Source: Corallococcus macrosporus (GTDB lineage: Bacteria; Myxococcota; Myxococcia; Myxococcales; Myxococcaceae). Taken from it: 64,000 nucleotides of DNA. The stretch spans positions 434,001 through 498,000 of the forward strand of contig NZ_JAFIMU010000010.1 in NCBI RefSeq assembly GCF_017302985.1, in the 5' to 3' direction. Positions 40,556-51,100 of the stretch are shown here, in pieces. A model generated the notes under the pieces. The model worked only from the letters and a program-made list of their open reading frames with translations. It did not search any database and had not been told where the DNA came from. Made by a program: the position numbers and the translations under genes. The first letter of the stretch is position 1, and each line of letters starts with the position of its first letter.

Positions 40556-42595
40556 TTACGGCGTGAACTGGATGAGCCCCATGTCCGCCTGCCCCGCGGA
40601 GACGAACGTCGTGGCGCCCACCGGCGTGGAGCCCTCGAACGTGAAGCCCAGCCGCGTGGCGCCATCCGGGGACACCGCCATGAACGCGCTGGACACCTGG
40701 GTCCCCAGCATGCGCGACCAGCGGTGGGTGCCCGTGGGGCTGTAGCTGGCCACGAACCGGAGCCCGCTGCTCCCGGGCAGCCCGAACGTGCCCAGCGCTC
40801 CGCCGCCGAAATCGAACGTGTCCGCGGACACGCGGCCGTTCACCATGAGGTTGCCCGCGCCATCCACCGCCACCTGCTCGGCGATGTCGCCGCCAGGCTC
40901 GGTCGTCAGCACGCGCACCCACCCCTCGCCACCGGACGCGGTGAGCGTGCCGAACATGCCGTCATCCGGCCGCACATCGTGCATGGGGTCGTGGCTCGAA
41001 TACGTCTGGCCCTTGAAGGTGAACGTCCCGTTGAAGCCGCCCGCGAACGCCACGCCCCCGTCGGGCAGGGCCGCCAGACCACTGACGCGGCCAATGGCCC
41101 CATTCAGGCCATAGCCCCACACCGGCGCGCCGCCCGGCGTGAAGCGCGCCACGAAGGCCGTACCCACGCGCTTGCCCGGCGTCGCGAGCACGGGGTTGTT
41201 GCCGCGGCCTCCCATCAGGATGTTGCCCGCCGCGTCCGTGGTGAGCGCGTTCGCCTCGGTGTACTCGTCCACGGTCTCGAAGACCTGGGACCACTGGTGG
41301 CCGCCGTTGTAGTCGTACTTCGCCAGGAACAGGGACTGGGTCGAATCATCCGAGGCCTCGCTCATCGAGCCCGCGTAGAGCTCGCGGCCCCCCAGGTTCG
41401 TGTAGCCCTCGAAGTGGCCCGCGACGATGAGGCTCCCGTTGGCGTCGGTGGCGACGACGGTGGGGACGACGAAGGAGGGATAGATCTGCCCTTCCCCCCA
41501 CGCGGGCCGCTTCTCCGCGTGGAAGCCGTGCGACCAGACGGGGTTGCCCGTGGGGGACAGCTTCAGCACGAACATCCCCAGCTCCCCCGTATTGGGATTG
41601 ACGTACGGCAGCGCGCCGGGGCCCAGGTCCGGGCTGCCCTGGTAGGTGCCCACCACCAGCACGTTGCCCACCGGCGTCACCGTCATCGCCCGCAGGGACA
41701 CCAGCTGACCCACGGCATAGGCGCGCGACCACTGGTGCTGGGCCGCCGTGTCGAAGCGAGCCACCAGGATGCCCGAGGGCCCCGGCAGCGCCGCGCCGCC
41801 CGCCTGCGCCGGGCCTCCGCTGTACGTCCCGCCCAGCACGAAGCCGGAGCCATCCGGCAGGTTGAGCAGCGCGTGGACGCGCTCACTCGACGCGCCCCCC
41901 AGCGTCTTCGCCCAGGCCTGCGAAGGCGTGCTGCTGCCCCGGTACGTGCACCAGTCATAGCGGTAGACCGTGTCCAGCTGCGGCCTGCGCGCGGCGTTGG
42001 ACGCCTCCACCGAGGAGAACTCGGCCCCGTCATCGCCAAGCGGGAGGATGCCCAGGTCGAAGGTCCGGCGGCTGGTCACCGCGCCCTTCACCTCCGCCGT
42101 CAGCCAGGCGTCATTGGCGACGGATGCCACGGTGGCCACCGCGGCGCCCTCCGTCGGCCGGGTGTTCCAGGTGACGGCGGGCGGATAGGCGCCTCCCGTC
42201 ACCGGATGGAACGACACGCCGGTGTTCGTGCCCTGCTTCGCGTACAGCCGCAGCCGCGCCTGGACGAGCTCGCCGCCCTCCCCCTCCTGCTGGAACCGCA
42301 GATAGGACTGGTAGCGCGTGGGGGCCGAGTCCACGTACAGCGTGGAATGGGTGCTCATGTTCACATCCGGCTGGTCATTGCGCACCGACGCGTCGCCCAC
42401 CGGCATCAGCGTCCTGGAGTCCAGGTAGCTCCGGGGCTGGCACACGGTGGGAAGCGCCGCAGCCTGCTCCACCGCCTTCAGTGCCCCGTCCTGGACCTCG
42501 TCCTCCGCCCCCGTCGCTCCGCCGCACCGTGGCAGCAACGCCAGCATCGCGAACGCCGCCACACCCTGCGCTCCCCGCTTCCACCCGATCCGCAT
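40556..42595 (-). CDS. DNRLRE-domain beta-propeller lipoprotein (paralogue B)
   Basis: A 679-residue paralogue of the downstream gene with the same plan: signal ending ALLPRCGG, a DNRLRE/CBM96-like domain (NDQPDVNMSTHSTLYVDSAP, VQARLRLYAKQGT, VTWNTRP) and propeller blades (LLNLPDGSGFVLGGTYSG, VATDANGSLIVAGHFEGYTN, GLAALPDGGVAFAGGFNG). Both end with IQF(I/T)P. The ATG at 42595 gives the shared signal peptide; the frame upstream to 42829 is unsupported. The tandem arrangement, duplicated promoter and duplicated hairpin show one segmental duplication followed by divergence. Function is unknown; surface binding or matrix association is inferred from the domains. Confidence 0.85.
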   Translation of the reverse strand: MRIGWKRGAQGVAAFAMLALLPRCGGATGAEDEVQDGALKAVEQAAALPTVCQPRSYLDSRTLMPVGDASVRNDQPDVNMSTHSTLYVDSAPTRYQSYLRFQQEGEGGELVQARLRLYAKQGTNTGVSFHPVTGGAYPPAVTWNTRPTEGAAVATVASVANDAWLTAEVKGAVTSRRTFDLGILPLGDDGAEFSSVEASNAARRPQLDTVYRYDWCTYRGSSTPSQAWAKTLGGASSERVHALLNLPDGSGFVLGGTYSGGPAQAGGAALPGPSGILVARFDTAAQHQWSRAYAVGQLVSLRAMTVTPVGNVLVVGTYQGSPDLGPGALPYVNPNTGELGMFVLKLSPTGNPVWSHGFHAEKRPAWGEGQIYPSFVVPTVVATDANGSLIVAGHFEGYTNLGGRELYAGSMSEASDDSTQSLFLAKYDYNGGHQWSQVFETVDEYTEANALTTDAAGNILMGGRGNNPVLATPGKRVGTAFVARFTPGGAPVWGYGLNGAIGRVSGLAALPDGGVAFAGGFNGTFTFKGQTYSSHDPMHDVRPDDGMFGTLTASGGEGWVRVLTTEPGGDIAEQVAVDGAGNLMVNGRVSADTFDFGGGALGTFGLPGSSGLRFVASYSPTGTHRWSRMLGTQVSSAFMAVSPDGATRLGFTFEGSTPVGATTFVSAGQADMGLIQFTP

Positions 42596-42645
42596 TGTCG
42601 TGTCGTCCCCCACGAGGCCTTCCCAGCCCCGCGGTCCTTTCAAAT

Positions 42646-42661
42646 TGCATCCCAGGTGCCA
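42646..42661 (-). promoter_or_regulatory. sigma-54 promoter of paralogue B
   Basis: TGGCACCTGGGATGCA on the minus strand matches the sigma-54 -24/-12 consensus with one mismatch; the -12 element lies about 50 bases before the ATG at 42595. It is almost identical to the element ahead of paralogue A. Upstream, 42662-42832 holds no supported gene and would contain any enhancer site. Confidence 0.75.
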
Positions 42662-42832
42662 GCGTGAATCCGCTCGCGGACACCGGAATCGCCCCCCAGG
42701 GAGGCCCTCGCGGTGCCCTTCACGGAGAAGCCGCGCGCGGTGCCAGGGAACGCGGAGGGCGCGCGGTGGCACCAGGAGTTCACTCCGAGCAAAGGACGCT
42801 CGGGCAGCAGCCGGGCGGCTCGAAGACAAACG

Positions 42833-42866
42833 AAAAGGCCCTCCCCGTTTCCACGGGAAGGGCCTT
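42833..42866 (-). terminator. intrinsic terminator of ftsH2
   Basis: On the minus strand AAGGCCCTTCCCGTGG pairs with the following ACGGGGAGGGCCTT around a short loop and is followed by TTCG and T-rich sequence. It lies about 30 bases past the ftsH2 stop and isolates the lipoprotein genes from ftsH2. Confidence 0.85.
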
Positions 42867-42896
42867 CGTCACTTCAGGAGGGAGGCTGGAGAGGCG

Positions 42897-44813
<1,917 letters not shown>

Positions 44814-44994
44814 GTTTCAGCTGCCCTTTCGGTACTCGGCGGGATGAGGGCCGTGCCAGGAAGAACCCCGGCGAGTTTCGTCATGTGCCCGGCGCCCGCC
44901 CGTGTGCAGGCCAGCGACGGACCGTATCAGCAACAGCAAAAAGCCCTCAACTATTTAGGGGACCGCGACCATCCCCCGTTTCGAAGCTTCGACT

Positions 44995-46350
44995 CTATAA
45001 CGGAGGGGTCTTCCGTTCGCTTGAAGCCGGCGGGAATGCCCACAGCGAGTGTCGGCAAGGCACCGCGCCAGCTTCGACGAAGCGCGGCAGGACCCCGGGA
45101 AGCCACAGCGGCGAACCGCGCGCGTCCACCACCACCGGCTGCGCGTCGCGCGCCTCCGCGGGAACGCGGGCATCCACCAGCGCGTCCTGCACCTTGCGGT
45201 GGCCCGCGCGCGTCCGGACGCGGTCGCCCTGCTTCCTCGAACGCACCGTGAGTGGCCACGCCGTCCCCTCCTCCAACACCAGGGCCAACACGCCCGGGGG
45301 CGCGGATCCTTCCGCCACCTGGAAGCGCCACGCGCCGAAGTCCCCCTGCGCCCCTGGCCCCGCGAGCACCAGCGGCATGGGTGGCGCCTGGCGTCCGGGC
45401 CCCACGCAGCGCACCCGCCCGCCGGTGGCCTTGAGCTGGAAGCCGTCGCTGAGCGGCATGACGCCGCCCCGCGCCACCACGTCGCGCCCGCGCTCCAGCG
45501 TGGCGTGGTCCACCCGCGCGCCCGAGGTGAGCAACAGCCGTGCGAGCACGCGGCGCGACAAGGGCGGCTCCAGCGCCCGCAGCCCCACCGCGTCCAGGCC
45601 GCCTCCTTCCAGGGCCAGCCGCTCCCACGCCGCGTCCGCCAGCCCGGCGAGCAGGGCCTCGTCCTCGGAGGCGAGCCGGGCGAAGGTGGCCAGGTGCGCC
45701 ACGGTGCTGAAGCCCGCCGCGCGGTGGAGCGCGGGCAGCACGTCCTGGCGCATGCGCGTGCGGAAGAGGGAGGGGTCCGCGTTCATCGGATCGCTCACGA
45801 ACCCCACCTCCTCGGTGGCCAGGAAGGCGAGCACGTCCTCGCGCGAGCACGTGAGCAGCGGCCGGACGAGCGCGGACACACGCGCGTGGATGCCCCGCGC
45901 GCCCCGGAGCGCGGCGCCCCGGGACAGGCGCATGAGCAGCGTCTCCGCCTGGTCATCGAGCGTGTGGCCGGTGGCGATGGCGTCCAGCCCGCGCTCCTGT
46001 CGCAGGACCTCCAGGGTGGCGTAGCGCGCCTCGCGGGCCCGGGCCTCCACGCCCGCCCCGGGCGACAGCGCGAGCTTCCGGACGTGGCAGGTCAGGCCCA
46101 GGCGTGCGGCCAGCCCCACGACGGAGGTCACCTCCCGCGCGGCTTCCGGCCGGAGGCCATGGTCCACCGTCGCCACTTCCACGCGCAGCGCCAGCGCGTC
46201 CCGCACGCGCGCGGTCCCCACGAGGAGCGCGGTGGAGTCCGCGCCTCCGGAGACCGCGAGCAGCACCGAGCGCGAGGCGAGGCCGTGCTCGGCATAGGAG
46301 CGGGCGAGCGCGGCGGTCAGCGTGGGGCGTTCAGGAGACGCGGGAGGCAT
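44995..46350 (-). CDS. tilS: tRNA(Ile)-lysidine synthase
   Basis: The 451-residue protein has the PP-loop SGGADS (34-39), the ATVDHGLR segment and ATGHTLDDQAETLLMRL, all typical of TilS. Substrate-recognition and C-terminal domains follow (VRSRKQGDRVRTRAGHRKVQ). It adds lysine to the wobble C of the CAU-anticodon tRNA-Ile so that it reads AUA, an essential reaction. Its length fits the long TilS subfamily. It starts at 46350, divergent from the twin small genes with a 432-base gap, and its stop is followed by a perfect 12-base palindrome (44981-44992). Confidence 0.93.
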   Translation of the reverse strand: MPPASPERPTLTAALARSYAEHGLASRSVLLAVSGGADSTALLVGTARVRDALALRVEVATVDHGLRPEAAREVTSVVGLAARLGLTCHVRKLALSPGAGVEARAREARYATLEVLRQERGLDAIATGHTLDDQAETLLMRLSRGAALRGARGIHARVSALVRPLLTCSREDVLAFLATEEVGFVSDPMNADPSLFRTRMRQDVLPALHRAAGFSTVAHLATFARLASEDEALLAGLADAAWERLALEGGGLDAVGLRALEPPLSRRVLARLLLTSGARVDHATLERGRDVVARGGVMPLSDGFQLKATGGRVRCVGPGRQAPPMPLVLAGPGAQGDFGAWRFQVAEGSAPPGVLALVLEEGTAWPLTVRSRKQGDRVRTRAGHRKVQDALVDARVPAEARDAQPVVVDARGSPLWLPGVLPRFVEAGAVPCRHSLWAFPPASSERKTPPL

Positions 46351-46592
46351 GGCGTCAGCGTTCGGAATGGAGTGTCAGATGGCCGGGTTACAGAGTCGCG
46401 GTGGACGGAAGGCGTGGGATTGATTCCATGATTCCCACAATGGATGGACGCGGGGCGGAAATAGAACGGCGCCTCACGGTTGTTGGTTGGACGTTCTGGA
46501 CTTCATGACGTTGGACCTAGGGGTCCCCCCCCTCCCCCTCTGGGTCCACGGGGCCGCTTGGAGATTCGCTCCTTGCGGTCCCTCTTTCCGAA

Positions 46593-46634
46593 GCGCCCCG
46601 GTCTCCCTCGTGGAGGCCGGGGCGTTTCTCTTTT
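46593..46634 (+). terminator. orphan plus-strand terminator in the tilS/small-gene gap
   Basis: GCGCCCCGG (46593-46601) pairs with CCGGGGCG across a short loop containing TCTCCCTCGTGGAGG, and is followed by TTTCTCTTTT, a textbook T-run. No plus-strand protein gene lies upstream in 46351-46592, where I see only a hairpin-forming GGACCTAGGGGTCC and C-rich tracts. It may end an unrecognised small RNA, or block antisense reading. Confidence 0.75.
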
Positions 46635-46702
46635 CGCGTGTCATGCATTGTCGGAAGCGGAGCGTTCAGCCCACGGGCGCACGCCTGACTGCTCCGAAAC
46701 CG

Positions 46703-46731
46703 TTGACCCTTCAGGGCGTCTGTCGGATAAC
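46703..46731 (+). promoter_or_regulatory. sigma-70 promoter of the twin small genes
   Basis: TTGACC (46703-46708) and GATAAC (46726-46731) are spaced by exactly 17 bases, with five and four matches to the -35 and -10 consensus. Transcription would begin near 46738, about 45 bases before the first ATG. Confidence 0.65.
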
Positions 46732-46782
46732 CGCTCCGGTGTGTTCAGGTCGTCACCTCGAATCCGCCCCGGAGACCCAGGC

Positions 46783-46992
46783 ATGGCAGGCACCGACAAG
46801 CGCAAGCAGTCGCTGTACTTCCCCGAGGAGATGCTGAAGGAGATCCAGGAGGAGGCGAACCGGCAGGACCGTTCCCTCTCATGGGTGGTGCAGCAGGCCT
46901 GGAAGATCGCCCGCGACCGCATCAAGTCATTCCCTGCCGTGAACGACGTCACGGGCGACGAGCGCACGGACCCGCGCGAAGAAAGGCCGTAA
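46783..46992 (+). CDS. small TIGR04563-like protein, ribbon-helix-helix type (copy 1)
   Basis: A 69-residue basic protein: KRKQSLYFPEEMLKEIQEEA, NRQDRSLSWVVQQAWKIARD. The pattern of one strand (QSLYFP) followed by two helices, with the SLSW turn, resembles ribbon-helix-helix DNA-binding proteins. I recall the same KQSLYFPEEML sequence as a family of small myxobacterial proteins (TIGR04563). The ATG at 46783 has GGAG upstream; the frame extending back to 46480 is not homologous. A good sigma-70 promoter lies ahead. It is followed after nine bases by a close paralogue, so the two could form a heterodimer. The target is unknown. Confidence 0.82.
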   Translation: MAGTDKRKQSLYFPEEMLKEIQEEANRQDRSLSWVVQQAWKIARDRIKSFPAVNDVTGDERTDPREERP

Positions 46993-47001
46993 GGCAGGGC
47001 C

Positions 47002-47283
47002 ATGGCCACCACGGATCATCGCAAGCAGTCACTCTATTTTCCCGAGGACATGCTGGAAGAGATCCAGCGCGAGGCGACCCGGCAGGATCGTTCCCTGTCA
47101 TGGATCGTCCAGCAGGCGTGGAAGGTCGCCCGCGCCGACATCCGTCGGATGCCTTCGGTCAATGACGTGCTCGGCCCCCTGCCTCCACGGCCGGTGGCCC
47201 CCGCGGCGCAGACGGCCACCTCCGCTCCGGCGGTGGTGACGACCAGCGCCCCGGCCTCCTCGGACGAGCCCTCCAAGCCGTAG
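47002..47283 (+). CDS. small TIGR04563-like protein, ribbon-helix-helix type (copy 2)
   Basis: A 93-residue paralogue of the preceding gene. The first 52 residues match closely (HRKQSLYFPEDMLEEIQREA, TRQDRSLSWIVQQAWKVARA, then PSVNDV). An added Ala/Pro/Thr/Ser-rich tail of about 40 residues is probably disordered and is absent from copy 1. It starts nine bases after copy 1, so they are co-transcribed. Tandem duplication followed by tail acquisition is the simplest history. It converges with the 5'-nucleotidase-domain gene. Its role, presumably DNA binding, is inferred only. Confidence 0.82.
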   Translation: MATTDHRKQSLYFPEDMLEEIQREATRQDRSLSWIVQQAWKVARADIRRMPSVNDVLGPLPPRPVAPAAQTATSAPAVVTTSAPASSDEPSKP

Positions 47284-47329
47284 GGCCCCGTCCTCCCCGG
47301 CCCCCGCAGTCCGACACCGCGCGCAGGCT

Positions 47330-48160
47330 TCAGCGCGGAGCGGGCCGGGCGGGCCGGGCACAGTTGTCGAAGACGATGCGCGGGGCTTCCTTCAGCGCCT
47401 GGACCGGGCTGGGATAGGTGCTCTTCATGTACGCCGCCGTGATGTTGGCGTCCGTGCCGCCCAGCTTGCGCGCCGTCACCGGGTTGCGGTCCGGGTCCTG
47501 TCCCGCGTTGCCCAGGATGCCGCCGTAGCCGTCCCCTCCCTCCAGCACGAACGTGGACATCGCCACGCGGTAGCGGATGGACGCGTCGTCGCGCGCGGGG
47601 AGGGACACGGTGCGGCCCTTCACGCGCAGCTCCGTCACGCGCTGGCCCACCGGGCGCGCGCAGTCCACGCGCAGGGAGGTGCCATCGGACACGTGGAGGA
47701 ACGCGCCGGACGGCGACACGATGGCCTGCCCTTCCAGGGCCAGCGCCTCCACGGAGTGCTCGAACAGGGCCACGAGCTGCTTCTCCGTGAGGTCCACCGT
47801 CACGACGAGGTTCTCGAAGAGGATGACCTCGTGCAGGACGCCGTCGGTGAGCGGCCCCGTGCGCAGGGACGTGCGGGTGACGCACAGGCCCTCGTCGCGC
47901 AGCGAGCCGCCGTTGATGATGCCCAGCTCCGTGGGCTTCGCGGCGCCGTCCTCCGCGTGGAGGAACGCGTCCGCGGCCAGCTGCCCCAGCGCGTTGTTGT
48001 CGTGCCGGGCGAAGGCGCTTCCCAGCTGCACTTCCTCCCCCAGGTAGCCCACGACGGCGTCGGGGTCGTCCACCAGCGGGGTGCAGGAGTCGTTGTACGC
48101 GAGGCACCCGGGCAAGAGCGCGAGGGCCGTTAGCGCGGCGGTGAGGTGGCGGCGGTCCAT
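47330..48160 (-). CDS. lipoprotein with a 5'-nucleotidase C-terminal domain only
   Basis: A 276-residue lipoprotein (signal MDRRHLTAALTALALLPGC, lipobox LPGC). The mature part resembles the substrate-binding C-terminal domain of periplasmic 5'-nucleotidases: NNALGQLAADAFLHA, GIINGGSLRDEG, LFENLVVTVDLTEKQLVALF and MSTFVLEGGDGYGGI with its nucleobase-stacking-type segment. The metallophosphatase domain that carries the metals is absent, so it should not hydrolyse nucleotides itself and may bind a ligand. Its ATG overlaps the TonB-dependent receptor stop (TGATG), so the two are translationally coupled and probably work together in ligand capture. Confidence 0.82.
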   Translation of the reverse strand: MDRRHLTAALTALALLPGCLAYNDSCTPLVDDPDAVVGYLGEEVQLGSAFARHDNNALGQLAADAFLHAEDGAAKPTELGIINGGSLRDEGLCVTRTSLRTGPLTDGVLHEVILFENLVVTVDLTEKQLVALFEHSVEALALEGQAIVSPSGAFLHVSDGTSLRVDCARPVGQRVTELRVKGRTVSLPARDDASIRYRVAMSTFVLEGGDGYGGILGNAGQDPDRNPVTARKLGGTDANITAAYMKSTYPSPVQALKEAPRIVFDNCARPARPAPR

Positions 48161-51100
48161 CAGTAGAAGGCCCTCAGGGTGAGGTAGCCGGACACGCCCT
48201 CGCGCGGCAGCAGGCCGGTGACGCGGTCCGGGCGGGGCACGTCGTCGCGCAGGTCGTGGTCGAAGAGGTTCTGCGCGAACAGCGTCACCTCGAAGTGCTC
48301 CCAGATGGGCTCGGTGCGCAGCTGCGCGGTGATGAGGCTGTACGCGGGAATCTCATAGCGGCGGATGAGCTCCAGGGTGGAGCGGTTGTTGTTGCGGCGC
48401 TCGGCGCCGGAGCGCACCACCACGTCCAGGTTCAGCCAGTCCCCCAGCGGCATGGACACGCCCGCGTTGAAGCGCGCCTGGGGCACGTCCGTGAGCAGGC
48501 GGGACTGCTCCGGCAGCTCCAGGTCCTGCGCGCGCGACAGGCTGGCGTTGACCCACGCGACGGCGCGCTTGGACGCCTCCAGGCGCGCCTCCGCCTCCAC
48601 GCCGTACACGCGCACGCCCAGCTCGCGGTTGCGCAAGGGGACGATGTTGCCGCTGGTGTCCACCGGGGTGATGGGCGAGGCGAAGTTCTGGAGGAAGGCG
48701 TTGGCGCGCACGCGCACGCGGGTGTCGCCCGCGGCCTGGACCAGGTCCATGCCCAGCTCGAAGGTGTCCACGGTGGTGGGCTTCAGGAGCGGGTTTCCCT
48801 CGAAGCGGCCCTGGTTGTAGTCGGTGTCGGGGATGCGCTCGACCAGCTCCTGCGGGGTGGGGGCGCGGAAGGCGCGGCCGTACAGCGCCTTGAGCACCAG
48901 CGCGTCCGACGCGGCGATGACCAGGCCCACGCGCGGGTTCACGCGCACCACCATCTTGCTGGCGTCGAGCGAGCCCGCGTCCACGTCGGGCAGCTGCGTG
49001 GCGTCCAGGCGCAGGCCGAAGGTGAGCGTGAGCGCGGACAGCACGGTCCACTGGTCCTGCGCGGAGAGGCCCAGGTTGAGGCGGCGGGAGGCCGCTCCCT
49101 GCGTGAGGTCCACGAGCCCTTCCGGGGCGGTGGGGCTGGGGAGGAGGCGGCCGTCGAGCGTGTAGTTCGTGGTGTAGTCGTAGCGGGACAGCGACTGCTG
49201 TTCGGCGACGAGCCCCAGCGTGAGGTGGTTCTCCTTCGCCAGCGCGAGGTCCGCGTCCACGGAGGCGGTCACGGTGCGCACGGTGACCTGGGTCTGCTCC
49301 TGGAGGCCGTCCGGGAAGAGGCGGTCCGCGCCGTCACCGGTGCGGAAGTCGTGGGGGGTGAGCTGGAAGAGGCGGTCGGTGGACTGCTGGTCGAAGCCCA
49401 GCCGGGCGCGCACCTGGCCGCCGCTGGAGAGGGAGCGCTCCCAGGTGAGGTCGGCGAGGAGCACGCTCCAGGACAGCTGGGAGTCATTGCCCACGGTGTC
49501 GAACAGGCCGACGAGGGCATCGCGCTTCTCGGAGAGGTAGCGCGCGGTGACGCCCACGCGGCCGGCGCTGTCCAGGCCGTAGGACACGCCACCGCCCGCG
49601 TTCACGAGGAACCGTCCGTCGCGGGTGCGGCCCGCGGGTTCGTCCACGTCGCGCAGGCCCTGGTCCACGGCCTCGTCGTCGAGCGCGTCGTGGTTGATGA
49701 CGAGCGAGTCCCCTTCCTGGGTCCAGAGGTCCAGGTCCGCGAACAGGCGCAGGTCGCCGGTGGAGTGCGCGGCGGACAGGTGGCCGTCGGTGGCGAGCGC
49801 GAGCCGGCCGTCGTCGCGGGGCACGCCGCCGGTGGAGACGGCGCCGCGCACGCCGTTGGCGTGGTTCATGACGAGGTTGACGACGCCCTGGAAGGCGCCC
49901 GCGCCGTAGATGGCGGAGCCGGGGCCGCGGATGACCTCGATGCGCTCCAGGTTCTCCACCGGCAGGTTCATGAGCGCCTTGCCGTCGAAGAAGTTGTTGA
50001 GGCGGTGGCCGTCGAGGAGGAAGAGGACCTCCGCGTCGTTGCGAAGGCCCCGGATGGCGGTGCGGTGGAAGCCCTGCACGTCGCGGCTGACGGACACGCC
50101 GGGCACCACGTCCAGCACGTCCGCCACCGTGCGGGCCCCCAGTGCGACCATCTGCGAGCGGTTGAAGGAAGCACCAATGGCCGGCACGGTGCGCACGGCC
50201 TCCTCCTGGAGTGTCGTCACCGCGAGCACGTCCTCCGCGCTGTAGAGCGCCAGGTCGTCGTCCAGGGCGGTGCGCGAGGAGTCGGCGCGGGTGTCCGGAG
50301 GAAGGTCCGCGTTGAGCGCGGCCATCGCGTCGTCGGAGTTGGCTGCACGCGAGTCGGAAGCATCCATCCGGCCCGAAGCCCGCGCGTTCGGGCCACCTGT
50401 CGTGCGCGAGTCGGAGCTTCCCGTCCGGTCCGTGCCGTCCATGCGGCCCGAAGCCCGCGCGTCCGCGCCACTGGCGGTGCGTGAGTCGGAGGTCCCCGTC
50501 CGGTTCGACGAGCGCGGGTCCGTACCGTTCACGGTGCTCGATGTACGCGAGTCAGAGGTCCCGGCCCGGTTCGAGTCCGCACCGTTCACGGTGCTTGAGG
50601 CTCGCGAGTCAGAGGTCGCCGTCCGGTTCGACGAGCGCGAGTCCGTCCCGTTCGAGGTGCTGGATGCTCGTGAGTCGGAGGTCCCCGCGCGGGAGTCGGT
50701 GCTGTCCGGGCGATTCGACGTCCGCGAATCGGAAGTCCCCGCGTGGGTCGATGCACGCGCGTCCGTTCCATCCATGCGCGTCCCGGTGGCATTCGGAGCG
50801 GCAGTCCCGATCCTCGCGGGTGGCGGTGCCGAAGTTGCGTCGTCCTCCCCTGCCCCCGACGGCGGCGTGAAGGCATCGATGTCGGGCGCGGACTTCGGCT
50901 CCTCACGGCTTCCCCTGCGGCCCGGCGGCGTCCTTGCCGGTGGAGGCTCCGGGGGCTGCGCTCCCACCATCACCCTCGCGGGCCGGAGCGCGGACATGAA
51001 GAGCGGCGTGCGCGCTCCATCCACCATCGCCGCCTCGACGAAGTACTCCACGCCGGGTGGCACCATGTGCTCCGCGGGGATCAGCGCGCGGTACAGGTCC

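Noticed and set aside
44981-44992. Perfect palindrome TCGAAGCTTCGA just after the tilS stop
   Set aside because: It has no loop or T-run and no flanking symmetry; a chance palindrome of this size cannot be excluded.
46521-46534. C-rich tract near 46525 as a second phase-variation site
   Set aside because: It lies in non-coding sequence with no gene whose frame it could switch.
47330-48160. 5'-nucleotidase-domain lipoprotein as a pseudogene
   Set aside because: Although the metallophosphatase domain is missing, the gene has its own lipoprotein signal, an intact frame and a TGATG overlap with the upstream gene, so it looks functional.
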